Counted from the stretch's first letter, positions 9,891 through 17,590 are shown. The stretch: 64,000 bases of DNA from an uncultured Bacteroidales bacterium (GCA_900321605.1 ONWR01000002.1:62001-126000), one strand, 5' to 3'. Numbers and translations are program-made. Notes: generated by a model from the letters alone, not told the origin.

Positions 9891-10457
9891 ATGGTTTTAC
9901 TGCGTAAAACGTTCATATGGGGAATGATGTGCTGCGCACTGGTGTTGGTGAGTTGCGGCACGAAAAGGAAGATGGCGGTCGGTCAAGAGACGGCTGCTGA
10001 GAGTGCGCCTATGTGGCACACCTGTCTGATACAGAACGCACGTGCTACGCTGAGCTTAGGAGGCAATCAGATCTCCGGAAACGTGACGATGCAGACGGTA
10101 CGCGACTCGATGTTAGTGATCAGCGTCATGCCGTTATTAGGTTTGGAGATAGCACGGTTTGAAGCTACGCCGTTTGAGTTGACGGGTTTTAACAAACTCG
10201 AAGGCACGTATGCTACGACGACCTACGCGGAGCTGAACCGCAATCTGGTGCCCACCATCAACTGGGATGTGCTGCAGCAGTTATGTACCGCGGAGTTGCC
10301 GACAGGAGACAAGAGTGCCCGTTTGGTCTATACTTTAGGTGACAAGACGGTCGAGCTGAGCGTGATCTACCCCGTGAGGAAGTTAGATGTGCCGGTAAGA
10401 GTGAACAAGCAGAACACAAGCAGATACAAGAAAATAGACATTACTAAATGGTTATGA
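9891..10457 (+). CDS. DUF4292 domain lipoprotein
   Basis: 188-residue lipoprotein: signal peptide with lipobox VLVSC near residue 22, then a domain of beta strands with IQNARATLSLGGNQISGNVTM and MPLLGLEIARFEATPF. The family is Bacteroidetes-specific and LolA/LolB-like in fold by description; function unproven. It lies 1 bp after the TPR gene and overlaps the next gene (envC) by 4-10 bp, so the three are co-translated. Ends in a repeat-free KIDITKWL. Confidence 0.85.
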   Translation: MVLLRKTFIWGMMCCALVLVSCGTKRKMAVGQETAAESAPMWHTCLIQNARATLSLGGNQISGNVTMQTVRDSMLVISVMPLLGLEIARFEATPFELTGFNKLEGTYATTTYAELNRNLVPTINWDVLQQLCTAELPTGDKSARLVYTLGDKTVELSVIYPVRKLDVPVRVNKQNTSRYKKIDITKWL

Positions 10458-11698
10458 CCGCTTCGCTGAAAGACATAAGATCGCTCGTTGCTCTCGTTAA
10501 AAGACAAAAGACGAAATGGGTTCGACTAATCTTATTAGTCCTTTGTCCATTGTGCTTTGTGCTTTGTCCACTTCAGGCTGCGGACAATGTGAAGGACTTG
10601 CAGAAGAAACAAAAGAAACTGCAAGAGGAGATAGAGCACACGAACAAGATGCTCAAGCAGACAAAGAAAGACGAGAGTGCCACGATGAACAAGTTGCAAC
10701 TCATCGGACAGAATATAAAGACCCAAAAGAAACTGATCACGACCTTGGACAACGAGATCATTGCGTTGAACAAAGAGATGAATCGTCTGGGTACTACCCG
10801 CGATTCGCTGCAAGTAGTGCTGACCGGTTACAAAAACGACTACGCGGAGATGGTTCGTCAGAGTCATTTTGCCCGTTTGCAGCAGTCTCCGTTACTGTTT
10901 CTGATGAGTAGCGACAGTTTTCAGCAGTTAGCACGCCGTGCCAGATACTTGCGAGAGTTTGCCCGTTACCGTCAGCAACAAGTGAGACGGATAGAGAACA
11001 CGCAAGCAGAGATAGACGTGCAGAACGATTTGCTGAAAGCGAACAAACATGACAAGTTGACCGTTTTGGACACCCGTAAACGTGAGCAGGACAAGCTCAA
11101 ACGTGACGAACGCAAGCAGAAGAATATGCTGAGTCAGTTGAAGAGCAAAGAGAAAGATCTGAACAAACAGCTCAAGCAGCAACAGAAGAAAGTAGCGGAG
11201 TTGAACAAGAAGATTGACGAGATGATCCGCAAACAGACGGAGAAAGCGTCGAAGACTTCGCTGACCAAAGAACAGAAACTGATAGCCGGAGGATTTGAGG
11301 CCAATAAAGGGCGTTTACCTTGGCCGGTAGAGAAAGGCATGATCAGCGGTCATTTCGGTAAGCAGCAACACGCCGTTTACGAGCATGTGACGATTGACAA
11401 CAAGGGTATATACCTGCAGACCGTAGCCGGTTCAAAAGCTCGGGCGGTTTATAAAGGTGAAGTGACGAGTTGCTTCATGGTAGCGAATACGTATGCTGTG
11501 ATTATTCAGCACGGTAACTACCGAACCGTGTATTCGAACCTGAGCAAACTAAACGTCAAACAAGGGGACAATGTGGAGACAAAGCAAGTCATCGGAACGA
11601 TCTTCACAGACCCCGAACAAGACCAGAAAACGGAACTCTATTTCCAAGTATATAAAGACAGAAACATTTTAAATCCCGAATTATGGATAGCCAAATAA
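10448..11698 (+). CDS. envC: EnvC-like murein hydrolase activator (M23 domain)
   Basis: Periplasmic coiled-coil protein with a C-terminal LytM/M23 domain that activates cell-wall amidases at division. After the signal peptide come long coiled coils (about 45-260, rich in Lys, Glu and Gln) and the M23 fold (about 297-416). The zinc ligands of active M23 peptidases are not seen: YEHVTIDNKG replaces HxGxD and IIQHGNYRTVYSNL lacks the HxH pair, as in E. coli EnvC, so it should be an activator and not an enzyme. The start may be ATG 10448 or 10454; the latter overlaps the DUF4292 stop as ATGA. The signal-peptide core LLVLCPLCFVLCPLQA is built from 7-base repeats. Confidence 0.9.
   Translation: MVMTASLKDIRSLVALVKRQKTKWVRLILLVLCPLCFVLCPLQAADNVKDLQKKQKKLQEEIEHTNKMLKQTKKDESATMNKLQLIGQNIKTQKKLITTLDNEIIALNKEMNRLGTTRDSLQVVLTGYKNDYAEMVRQSHFARLQQSPLLFLMSSDSFQQLARRARYLREFARYRQQQVRRIENTQAEIDVQNDLLKANKHDKLTVLDTRKREQDKLKRDERKQKNMLSQLKSKEKDLNKQLKQQQKKVAELNKKIDEMIRKQTEKASKTSLTKEQKLIAGGFEANKGRLPWPVEKGMISGHFGKQQHAVYEHVTIDNKGIYLQTVAGSKARAVYKGEVTSCFMVANTYAVIIQHGNYRTVYSNLSKLNVKQGDNVETKQVIGTIFTDPEQDQKTELYFQVYKDRNILNPELWIAK
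10456..10571. repeat. Repeat-derived 5' end of envC
   Basis: A GACCGCTTCGCTGAAAGAC unit at the start, then AAAAGACAAAAGACG, then heptads (GTCCTTT, GTCCATT, GTGCTTT twice, GTCCACT). All are translated: TASLKD, KRQKTK and LVLCPLCFVLCPL. Confidence 0.8.
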
Positions 11699-12234
11699 AG
11701 TTGAAAGTTGAAAGTTTAAAGTTGAAAGGATTTGTTTCCATTCTTCTTATCTTTTGTTCATTTATATCCTCCTGCAAAACGAATAACTGGGCGGATTGGA
11801 AAACGCAGAATGAGTTATGGTTGTTGGACAACGCCAAGAAAGACAGCGTAGAGACAACATCCAGCGGACTGCAATATAAGATCATCTCTGATCCCATGGC
11901 ACCGTACGGCGATGCCAAACCGAACTCAACGAGTACCATAGTGTGCGACTACTCGGTGAAGCTGATTAACGGTTATACCGTTAGTGCCGGAAAGAACGTA
12001 TCGCTCTATCTGCCGAGTACTATTCCGGGTTTCTCGGAAGGATGCCACAAGATACATAACAAAGGTACGATTGAGTTGTATATCCCGGCATATTTGGGGT
12101 ACGACTACGAGAAATACAACAGCGACAAGTACAACAAAGCGGAAGGCATGGGAACGGAAGGCACCACCGGTTATATTCCGCCCTACTCGACGCTGATTTA
12201 CCATGTTGAGATTAGTGCGATTGTGGGGAATTAA
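11683..12234 (+). CDS. FKBP-like lipoprotein
   Basis: 183 residues with signal peptide and lipobox FISSC (Cys about 31), followed by an FKBP-type peptidyl-prolyl isomerase fold: SGLQYKI, VCDYSVKLINGY, TIPGFSEGCHKI, IPAYLGYDY and IPPYSTLIYHVEI. Several active-site aromatic positions of classical FKBPs are replaced, so isomerase activity is doubtful. The first 16 codons overlap the end of envC and a GTTGAAA heptad array (KLKVESLKLK), so the start may differ. Other possibility: a gliding-motility type FKBP lipoprotein. Confidence 0.75.
   Translation: MDSQIKLKVESLKLKGFVSILLIFCSFISSCKTNNWADWKTQNELWLLDNAKKDSVETTSSGLQYKIISDPMAPYGDAKPNSTSTIVCDYSVKLINGYTVSAGKNVSLYLPSTIPGFSEGCHKIHNKGTIELYIPAYLGYDYEKYNSDKYNKAEGMGTEGTTGYIPPYSTLIYHVEISAIVGN
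11700..11728. repeat. Period-7 repeat array (GTTGAAA units), translated
   Basis: GTTGAAA heptads coding for KLKVESLKLK at the N-terminus of the FKBP-like lipoprotein, directly after the envC stop. Confidence 0.85.
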
Positions 12235-12236
12235 AG

Positions 12237-12728
12237 GTGAAAGGGAGAACCAACATATTTGGGGTATTGGCGATGATGGTTGCGTTGGTGGGATGTAAGA
12301 ATGACACCTTCAACAACAGTGTACCTCGCTATCCGGTCAATATCTCTATAGACACGAGAAGCGGCGTGTTTGTTCATTTTGTACCCACCGCCCTAAATAC
12401 ATTCGTCATCGTTAACGCAAAGGGTTATCACTATAACGGCGAGGTTATACCGCGTCTAATCACCGATGCGTACGGATACGGAGGAGTGCTGGTATATATT
12501 GACGTTAACTGCAATTACAACGCTTGGGATTTGGCGTGTCCGTATTGCGCAGGACGAGGTGTTTTGCATCCTTGCGATGTAGATGGAATCTTTGCTACTT
12601 GCCCCGAGTGCGGCGAGCAGTACGATGTGGGTTCCGGAACCGCAGTCCCGCAGAAAGGTCTTGCCCGCGAACCGTTATTACGTATTCCGCTCACCAATTC
12701 AGGAGGCGTCATCACAGTAAGACAATGA
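12237..12728 (+). CDS. Lipoprotein with Rieske-like four-cysteine domain
   Basis: 163 residues, GTG-initiated, lipobox ALVGC near residue 20. The C-terminal half has DLACPYCAGRG and ATCPECGEQYDVGSG followed by a beta strand (EPLLRIPL). Order and spacing resemble a Rieske fold (two metal-binding loops, then G-x-A-P-L-x-x-Y/I), but both Cys-x-His pairs are Cys-x2-Cys, which suggests one zinc or iron bound by four cysteines instead of a 2Fe-2S Rieske centre. Its stop overlaps the next ATG (ATGA). Function unknown; an extracytoplasmic metal site is inferred. Confidence 0.65.
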   Translation: MKGRTNIFGVLAMMVALVGCKNDTFNNSVPRYPVNISIDTRSGVFVHFVPTALNTFVIVNAKGYHYNGEVIPRLITDAYGYGGVLVYIDVNCNYNAWDLACPYCAGRGVLHPCDVDGIFATCPECGEQYDVGSGTAVPQKGLAREPLLRIPLTNSGGVITVRQ

Positions 12729-13129
12729 TTAGCAAAGACGATTTAATATCAATCGGCATCATCCGGCGTACGCACTACAAAGACCTGCCGGATTTTGTGT
12801 TCGTGCTTAGAGACGGTCTGTTTGTGCCGTTCCGCACAGAGAGGATCTCCGAACTCATCGGCGAAGAGGGGTTTGTATTGCGAAGCGAGATGCAAGACGA
12901 AGAGGACGGACTGTTGACTTGGCAGGACTTGGTGGGTTACACGATCATGGACGAAGGAGAGAACGGTGAAGAGGAACAAGTGGGCGTGATTGCTTATGTC
13001 GATGAGAGTACCATCAACACCTTAGCAACCCTTGAAGACGGACGGATGATCCCGCTTCACGAAGATTTTATTACCGAAATAGATGAAGAAGCACGTGTGT
13101 TGCATGTGCGTTTACCATTCAAGATTTAA
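12725..13129 (+). CDS. rimM: RimM-like ribosome maturation factor, short form
   Basis: RimM helps assemble the head of the 30S subunit by binding S19. Here 134 residues against about 170 in most Bacteroidales. The first strand (LISIGIIRRTHY), FVFVLRDGLFVPF, LTWQDLVGYTIMDE and the PRC-barrel end (LATLEDGRMIPLHEDFI) are recognisable, but the HG-x-x-GE loop and the ERA-type strand of the N-terminal domain are missing. ATG 12725 overlaps the previous stop. No other start extends the domain in frame with family sequence. Assignment rests on the C-terminal PRC part. Confidence 0.75.
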   Translation: MISKDDLISIGIIRRTHYKDLPDFVFVLRDGLFVPFRTERISELIGEEGFVLRSEMQDEEDGLLTWQDLVGYTIMDEGENGEEEQVGVIAYVDESTINTLATLEDGRMIPLHEDFITEIDEEARVLHVRLPFKI

Positions 13130-13156
13130 GATTTGACATTTGAAATTTGACATTTT
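13121..13156. repeat. Period-7 repeat array (ATTTGAC / ATTTGAA units)
   Basis: Alternating ATTTGAC and ATTTGAA heptads cover the end of rimM (stop TAA 13127-13129) and run up to the next ATG. Confidence 0.85.
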
Positions 13157-13705
13157 ATGCAGAAACTGACTACCGCCGAAATGGGGCGAATGAGCGTAGA
13201 AGAATACCACGAGGCGGATAAACTGCCTCTGGTGGTGGTGTTGGATAATGTGCGCAGCCAACATAACGTGGGAGCGGTTTTTCGGACAGCAGACGCGATG
13301 CGGATTGAGCGAGTAGTGTTGTGCGGCATCTGTTGCTGCCCGCCGAATCAGGAGATTCACAAGACCGCATTGGGAGCCGAGGAGAGCGTGGAATGGAGTT
13401 ATTTCAAAGAGACGCAGGAGGCGGTGCGCGAGCTGCAAGCACAGGGTTACAAGGTGTATGCCGTGGAGCAGGCTCATGACTCGATGACGCTGGAAGAGGC
13501 GGCTGTAAAGGTACAAAGGGACAAAGTACAAAATACAAAGGTAGCCATTGTCTTAGGACACGAGGTCTTCGGAGTGCAGCAGGAAGTGGTGGATCGTTGC
13601 GACGGATGTATTGAGATTCCGCAATACGGCACGAAGCACTCGATGAACGTGTCGGTAACGGCGGGCATCGTCATGTACCGGATATCAGGGGCGCTGAGAA
13701 ATTAA
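13157..13705 (+). CDS. SpoU/TrmH-family RNA 2'-O-methyltransferase
   Basis: Methylates a ribose in tRNA or rRNA with SAM through a knotted SPOUT fold. Seen in 182 residues: NVGAVFRTADAM (motif 1), IVLGHEVFGVQQEVVDRCD (motif 2) and IPQYGTKHSMNVSVTAGIVMY (motif 3, SAM-binding knot). The loop before motif 2 (VQRDKVQNTK) is encoded by heptads (ACAAAGG/ACAAAGT), an insertion just before the conserved strand. The exact RNA target cannot be read from the sequence. Confidence 0.88.
   Translation: MQKLTTAEMGRMSVEEYHEADKLPLVVVLDNVRSQHNVGAVFRTADAMRIERVVLCGICCCPPNQEIHKTALGAEESVEWSYFKETQEAVRELQAQGYKVYAVEQAHDSMTLEEAAVKVQRDKVQNTKVAIVLGHEVFGVQQEVVDRCDGCIEIPQYGTKHSMNVSVTAGIVMYRISGALRN
13510..13541. repeat. 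Heptads inside the SpoU methyltransferase gene
   Basis: TACAAAG, GGACAAA, GTACAAA and ATACAAA units read as VQRDKVQNTK. Confidence 0.75.
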
Positions 13706-13740
13706 AAATTAAAAATTAAAAATTAAAAATTACGAATTAT
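13701..13740. repeat. Period-7 repeat array (ATTAAAA units) entering the U32 gene
   Basis: ATTAAAA heptads follow the methyltransferase stop at once and end in ATTACGAATTAT, which is already in the U32 reading frame. Confidence 0.85.
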
Positions 13741-15201
13741 CCCCTTCAAATATTATCTCCGGCAAAGAACAAAGAGGTTGCTAAGGCTGCTATACAAGCA
13801 GGAGCTGATGCGGTGTATATAGGTGCGCCGGCTTTTGGTGCGCGTCAGGCGGCAGGTAACAGTTTGGAGAACTTAGCGGAGGTAGTACAATATGCACACA
13901 CGTACGGCGTACAGGTTTTGGTGACGATGAACACCTTACTCTATGAGGACGAATACCCAGAAGCTGTCTCGCTCGCGCACGCGTTATATAAAATAGGAGT
14001 CGATGCGCTGATCATTCAGGATTTACATTTGTTGGAGTTGGACTTGCCGCCTATCAGGCTGCACGCTTCCACACAATGCGACAACCGTACGCCCGAACAA
14101 GTGAAACGGCTCAAAGAGTTGGGTTTTAAACGGGTCGTTTTAGCGCGCGAATTGGGCATCGAGGAGATCCGGGCAATCCATGAAGAAGTGCCGGATATAG
14201 AGTTGGAGGCGTTTGTTCATGGCGCGCTGTGCGTGAGTTATTCGGGACGATGCTATATATCCGAAGTGCTCGCCGGACGAAGTGCCAACAGAGGTGCCTG
14301 CGCGCAGTTCTGCCGTATGGCGTATGACTTGTTGGATGCAGAGGGAAACGAGGTGTTGGACGAACAAGGAGTGCCTATTCATCAGCGGCATTTACTGAGT
14401 TTGCAGGACATGGATCGAAGTGCGTATCTAAGCGAACTGATAGAAGCCGGCGTGACGACTTTTAAGATAGAGGGACGCCTGAAAGACGCTGATTATGTGA
14501 CGAATATAACGGCGTATTATCGGGAGAAATTAGACCGCTACCAGGTTGACCTCAGAGTACAGACCGCTTCGCTGACAGAGCACAGACCAATTTACACACG
14601 TGATTTTACACCTAATCCCGAGAAGACGTTTCATCGAGGAGGGATTGATTATTTCTTACACGGACGGACAGCAAACATGGCTAATTGGGACACGCCGAAG
14701 TCCACGGGTGAGTACGTCGGAGAGGTGCTTCAGATCAACGGCAACACCTTACGCGTTCGGTTGAAATCCGGTGTGGTCTTGCATAACGGAGACGGTCTGA
14801 CCATGGGCAACGAGGGATTTAACGTCAACGGCGTAGAGGGAAATTGGGTGAAGGTGAATAAAAACCTCTCCCCGACCCTCTCCACAAGAGAGGGAGGGTT
14901 GTTCCGGAATTTGGATGTGGAGTTCGTGAAGAATCTGAAGTGCGAACGGAAGATTCCTGTAGATGTCGTTTTTCGCGAAACAGAAGACGGTTTTTCTGTA
15001 CAAATAGGCGACCATGAGCGTTCATTTACTTATGCGCATGAGGAAGCTAAAAATGCAGATAAAGCATTGGAGAACATCCGCACACAGCTCTCCAAATTAG
15101 GCGACACGCCTTATATCGCGCGCGAAGTGCGGATTGAGAGCAAGCCGTATTTTATACCGATTAGTGTTTTGAACGAATGGAGACGAGCAACTATCCTTTG
15201 A
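13729..15201 (+). CDS. U32 family peptidase / hydroxylation-type protein
   Basis: U32 'peptidase' family; relatives (TrhP, UbiU/V) act in tRNA uridine hydroxylation or ubiquinone synthesis and bind Fe-S. The family signature EAFVHGALCVSYSGRCYIS lies near 160, with GACAQFCRMAYDL and FKIEGRLKDADYV after it. Family N-terminus PLQILSPAKNKEVAKAAIQ is in frame before any ATG or GTG (first GTG is 13813, inside the barrel), back to a stop at 13717; ATT 13729 in the heptad array is the best start, as in the gene at 1736. Two repeat inserts: VQTASLTEHRP (14560) and NLSPTLSTREGG (14862). The usual C-terminal Cys module is split off into the next gene. Confidence 0.8.
   Translation: MTNYPLQILSPAKNKEVAKAAIQAGADAVYIGAPAFGARQAAGNSLENLAEVVQYAHTYGVQVLVTMNTLLYEDEYPEAVSLAHALYKIGVDALIIQDLHLLELDLPPIRLHASTQCDNRTPEQVKRLKELGFKRVVLARELGIEEIRAIHEEVPDIELEAFVHGALCVSYSGRCYISEVLAGRSANRGACAQFCRMAYDLLDAEGNEVLDEQGVPIHQRHLLSLQDMDRSAYLSELIEAGVTTFKIEGRLKDADYVTNITAYYREKLDRYQVDLRVQTASLTEHRPIYTRDFTPNPEKTFHRGGIDYFLHGRTANMANWDTPKSTGEYVGEVLQINGNTLRVRLKSGVVLHNGDGLTMGNEGFNVNGVEGNWVKVNKNLSPTLSTREGGLFRNLDVEFVKNLKCERKIPVDVVFRETEDGFSVQIGDHERSFTYAHEEAKNADKALENIRTQLSKLGDTPYIAREVRIESKPYFIPISVLNEWRRATIL
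14560..14585. repeat. GACCGCTKCGCT-type repeat inside the U32 gene
   Basis: CAGACCGCTTCGCTGACAGA, translated as QTASLTE between two conserved parts of the protein. Confidence 0.7.
14862..14902 (+). repeat. GC-rich palindromic element inside the U32 gene
   Basis: CCTCTCCCCGACCCTCTCC...AGAGAGGGAGG hairpin, read in frame as NLSPTLSTREGG. Confidence 0.9.
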
Positions 15202-15365
15202 TGACTTGCAAATACTGCCTGCTCTTTGAGCTGGGACATTGTCGCAAGATTAATCCTTATCCGAAAGATAAGGAACCGCGTTTTCTGCGTCTCCGTACGG
15301 GCAAAATTCTCCGTCTTACCTTCGATTGCAAGAAATGCGAAATGCTGGTGGATGATAATGAATAA
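15177..15365 (+). CDS. Split C-terminal Cys module of the U32 protein
   Basis: 62 residues with PLMTCKYC, GHCRK and FDCKKCEM. In most Bacteroidales U32 proteins this five-cysteine segment is the C-terminal end of one long polypeptide. Here it is in the +1 frame relative to the U32 gene: the U32 stop (TGA 15199-15201) overlaps ATG 15201, and another ATG (15177) lies 24 bases earlier. Possible readings are translational coupling of two chains that reassemble, a frameshift mutation, or ribosomal frameshifting. The cysteines are all kept, which favours a functional product. Confidence 0.7.
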   Translation: METSNYPLMTCKYCLLFELGHCRKINPYPKDKEPRFLRLRTGKILRLTFDCKKCEMLVDDNE

Positions 15366-15371
15366 TTAATA

Positions 15372-16577
15372 ATGAATATTTTCGTAGCGAGTATATTATT
15401 CTTGGTGCTACACGTTTCTGCGGGAGAGAGCGTGACGGCAGCGGTGGATAGTGCGCGGAGGGTGTATAAGGAACGGGGAGAGAGGACGACGATCTGGATT
15501 GAGCCCGGGACTTATTGCGAGGAACTGACGATTGATGTGCCGGGATTGAGTCTGAAGAACGCAAGTCGGAAACCTTCTATCGGTTTGAGGAACGGAGGCG
15601 TGGAAGCCGATCCGGAGGCAGTGCGGCTGACTTGGTACTACGGGCATGGTTATCAATACAAGAGTATGGGTAGCCGCGTGAACTATGGTGGGTCGAGAGA
15701 GAGACGATGGAACGCATCGGTATTGGTGACAGCTCCGGATTTCTATGCAGAGAATATTATCTTTGAGAACTCGTTTAATCTCTATGTCTGCGAGAAAGAA
15801 GCAGCGGATAGTTTGGTGGATATCAGTCAATCCGACATGCCATGGACAGCGAAAGAGCGACCTAAGAAAGTGATGCCTGAGCGTCCAAAAGAGGTGGGTT
15901 CGACAGAGGTGCAAAAGAAGAAATACAGGGAACGCGCAGCAGCTATCTCGTTTACCGAGGGAGCAACGAACGCACGTCTGAAGAACTGCCGTGCTGTGGG
16001 ACGACAGGATGTGTTGTACGGCGATGATGGAGCAAGTATCTACTGGGAAGGCGGTATTTTGGCAGGAGGCGTGGATTTTATCTTCGGAGCGATGACGATG
16101 TGCGTGAATAAGGCGACGATCGTGGCGAATATCAACGGCGAGAAGGGAGATAAATGCTATATTAGTGCGGGGAGAGGAAACCCCTCCCTAACCCTCCCCA
16201 CAAGGGAGGGAAATAGGGGACTGCTGTTTTATAAGTGTAATATACGGGTCGCAAATGAGGGAGAGTTGGATATGAGTTCATCCTTGGAGAGCAAAGAAGG
16301 AATGGTTTGGCTCGCTCGCCCGTGGAGATGGTGGGGAGAGACCGTTTGGGCATATACCACATGGGATGAGGGGGTCTTGAACAGCGAAGGTTGGTCATTG
16401 GGTTTGGTGAAAGACAAAGAGGGATACAATGCGGATGATCCGTGTCCGAACAGCTATGAGTACAAGTCGCAGGACAAATCCGAAGGAAGACCGAGTTGGG
16501 TACGCGTGCTGAGCAAGCCTATTTTGCCGGACGGAACTAAGATTAGTCCGAAGAAGTGGATAAAAAATACACATTGA
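15372..16577 (+). CDS. Pectinesterase (CE8)
   Basis: Secreted carbohydrate esterase family 8 enzyme removing methyl esters from homogalacturonan so that polygalacturonases can cut it. Signal peptide about 1-18; right-handed beta helix. Catalytic marks: GRQDVLYGD near 209 and GVDFIFG near 232 (the two Asp) and LARPWRWWGE near 315 (substrate Arg). A GC-rich palindromic element is inserted in frame at about 269-283 (NPSLTLPTREGN), in a turn between helix rungs, while the active site is intact. 401 residues, normal length. A terminator follows at 16607. The GH28/DUF4861 pair 14 kb away acts on the same polymer. Confidence 0.92.
   Translation: MNIFVASILFLVLHVSAGESVTAAVDSARRVYKERGERTTIWIEPGTYCEELTIDVPGLSLKNASRKPSIGLRNGGVEADPEAVRLTWYYGHGYQYKSMGSRVNYGGSRERRWNASVLVTAPDFYAENIIFENSFNLYVCEKEAADSLVDISQSDMPWTAKERPKKVMPERPKEVGSTEVQKKKYRERAAAISFTEGATNARLKNCRAVGRQDVLYGDDGASIYWEGGILAGGVDFIFGAMTMCVNKATIVANINGEKGDKCYISAGRGNPSLTLPTREGNRGLLFYKCNIRVANEGELDMSSSLESKEGMVWLARPWRWWGETVWAYTTWDEGVLNSEGWSLGLVKDKEGYNADDPCPNSYEYKSQDKSEGRPSWVRVLSKPILPDGTKISPKKWIKNTH
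16178..16219 (+). repeat. GC-rich palindromic element inside the pectinesterase gene
   Basis: CCCTCCCTAACCCTCCCC...AAGGGAGGG hairpin, read in frame as NPSLTLPTREGN. Confidence 0.9.
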
Positions 16578-16606
16578 TGTAGAAAAATTGACGGAAAAGA
16601 GAGAAA

Positions 16607-16630
16607 AGGAGCGTTTCGGCGCTCTTTTTT
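16607..16630 (+). terminator. Rho-independent terminator after the pectinesterase
   Basis: GAGCG-TTTCGG-CGCTC stem followed by six T, 30 bases after the stop. Confidence 0.8.
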
Positions 16631-16639
16631 ATACATATA

Positions 16640-16671
16640 CTTGTATATGTACGTTTTTTTTTGTAACTTTG
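16640..16671 (+). promoter_or_regulatory. Promoter of dapB
   Basis: CTTG (16640-16643), 20-base spacer, TAACTTTG (16664-16671). This follows the terminator and precedes the duplicated leader of dapB. Confidence 0.75.
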
Positions 16672-16715
16672 CACGCTTTTTTGATATGCGCGCATATATA
16701 GCGCGTGATACAAAA

Positions 16716-16825
16716 AGGGGATCACGCCAAGATTGGCGGATATATAAAGACCAAAAAGACAGATATAAGAAGGGGATCACGCCAAGATTGGCGGATATAT
16801 AAAAACAAAGAAGACAGATATAAGA
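16716..16825. repeat. Tandem 55-bp duplication with CCAA/TTGG hairpin
   Basis: Two 55-base copies (16716-16770 and 16771-16825) with about four differences, each with CGCCAAGATTGGCG, a small hairpin. The second copy ends two bases before the dapB ATG. Related hairpins precede lepB (17648) and the MlaF gene (50771). Confidence 0.9.
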
Positions 16826-16827
16826 AC

Positions 16828-17580
16828 ATGAAGATAGCAATTATAGGATATGGTAAAATGGGGCACATGATTGAAGAAGTTGCCCTTGAGCGCGGACACC
16901 AAGTGGTTTGCATTGTGGATGCAAACCCCAATTGGAAGATTCAAGAATTTGAAGATTTGAAGATTTATTCTCCGGAAGAGGGTTTTGAGACGGAGGCGTT
17001 CAGGAGCGCGGATGTGGCGATTGAGTTTACGACGCCGGCGACGGCTGAGGAGAATATACGGAAGGCATGGAAACAAGGCGTGCCGGTTATCTCCGGCTCC
17101 ACGGGGTGGAAACCGGAAGAATTAAAAATTAAAAATTATAAATTAAAAATTGAGGGTAACAAAGTTGTCATCCGTAATGAAGAAGGCAAAGTGATGCTTG
17201 CATGGAGCAGTAACTACTCTGTGGGCGTGAATATCTTCTTTGAACTCAACAAGTTTTTGGCACAAGAGATGAAAAACCTCACCCCGACCCTCTCCCAAGG
17301 AGAGGGAGGTTATACACCTAGTATTACTGAGATCCACCATATTCACAAACTCGATAAGCCGAGCGGAACGGCAAAAACCTTAGCGGAGCAGATAGAAGAT
17401 AAATTAAAAATTAAAAATTACGAATTAAAAATTGAATCCATTCGTGAGGGAGAAGTGCCGGGGACGCATGAGGTGAAATGGGACAGCGAGGAAGATACGA
17501 TCGTTATTACCCACATCGCTAAGGGTCGCAGAGGCTTTGCGTTAGGAGCAGTCTTAGCCGCAGAGGGTTTGACCCGCTAA
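16828..17580 (+). CDS. dapB: 4-hydroxy-tetrahydrodipicolinate reductase
   Basis: NAD(P)H-dependent step of the diaminopimelate/lysine pathway, essential for peptidoglycan. ATG 16828 chosen: MKIAIIGYGKMGHMIEE is the family N-terminus. Seen: GYGKMG (dinucleotide site), VAIEFTTPATAEENI, GSTGWKPEE, SSNYSVGVNIFFELN, EIHHIHKLDKPSGTA (catalytic His and Lys) and GFALGAVLAAEGL. It carries four repeat-derived inserts in 250 residues: KIQEFEDLKIY (16934), ELKIKNYKLKIEG (17118), NLTPTLSQGEGG (17272) and KLKIKNYELKIES (17400), all in loops. Despite this the catalytic parts are complete. Confidence 0.95.
   Translation: MKIAIIGYGKMGHMIEEVALERGHQVVCIVDANPNWKIQEFEDLKIYSPEEGFETEAFRSADVAIEFTTPATAEENIRKAWKQGVPVISGSTGWKPEELKIKNYKLKIEGNKVVIRNEEGKVMLAWSSNYSVGVNIFFELNKFLAQEMKNLTPTLSQGEGGYTPSITEIHHIHKLDKPSGTAKTLAEQIEDKLKIKNYELKIESIREGEVPGTHEVKWDSEEDTIVITHIAKGRRGFALGAVLAAEGLTR
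16934..16968. repeat. Period-8 repeats inside dapB
   Basis: GATTTGAA units, translated as QEFEDLKI. Confidence 0.7.
17118..17152. repeat. Heptads (ATTAAAA) inside dapB, first array
   Basis: ATTAAAA-type units translated as ELKIKNYKLKIE. Confidence 0.85.
17272..17312 (+). repeat. GC-rich palindromic element inside dapB
   Basis: CCTCACCCCGACCCTCTCC..AGGAGAGGGAGG, read in frame as NLTPTLSQGEGG. Confidence 0.9.
17400..17436. repeat. Heptads (ATTAAAA) inside dapB, second array
   Basis: The unit and reading frame match the array at 17118; translated as KLKIKNYELKIE. Confidence 0.85.
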
Positions 17581-17590
17581 TAGATAGGTA

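Noticed and set aside
10539..10571. Frameshift or sequencing error at the start of envC
   Set aside because: The repeat is odd but the frame is open and yields a plausible hydrophobic signal core.
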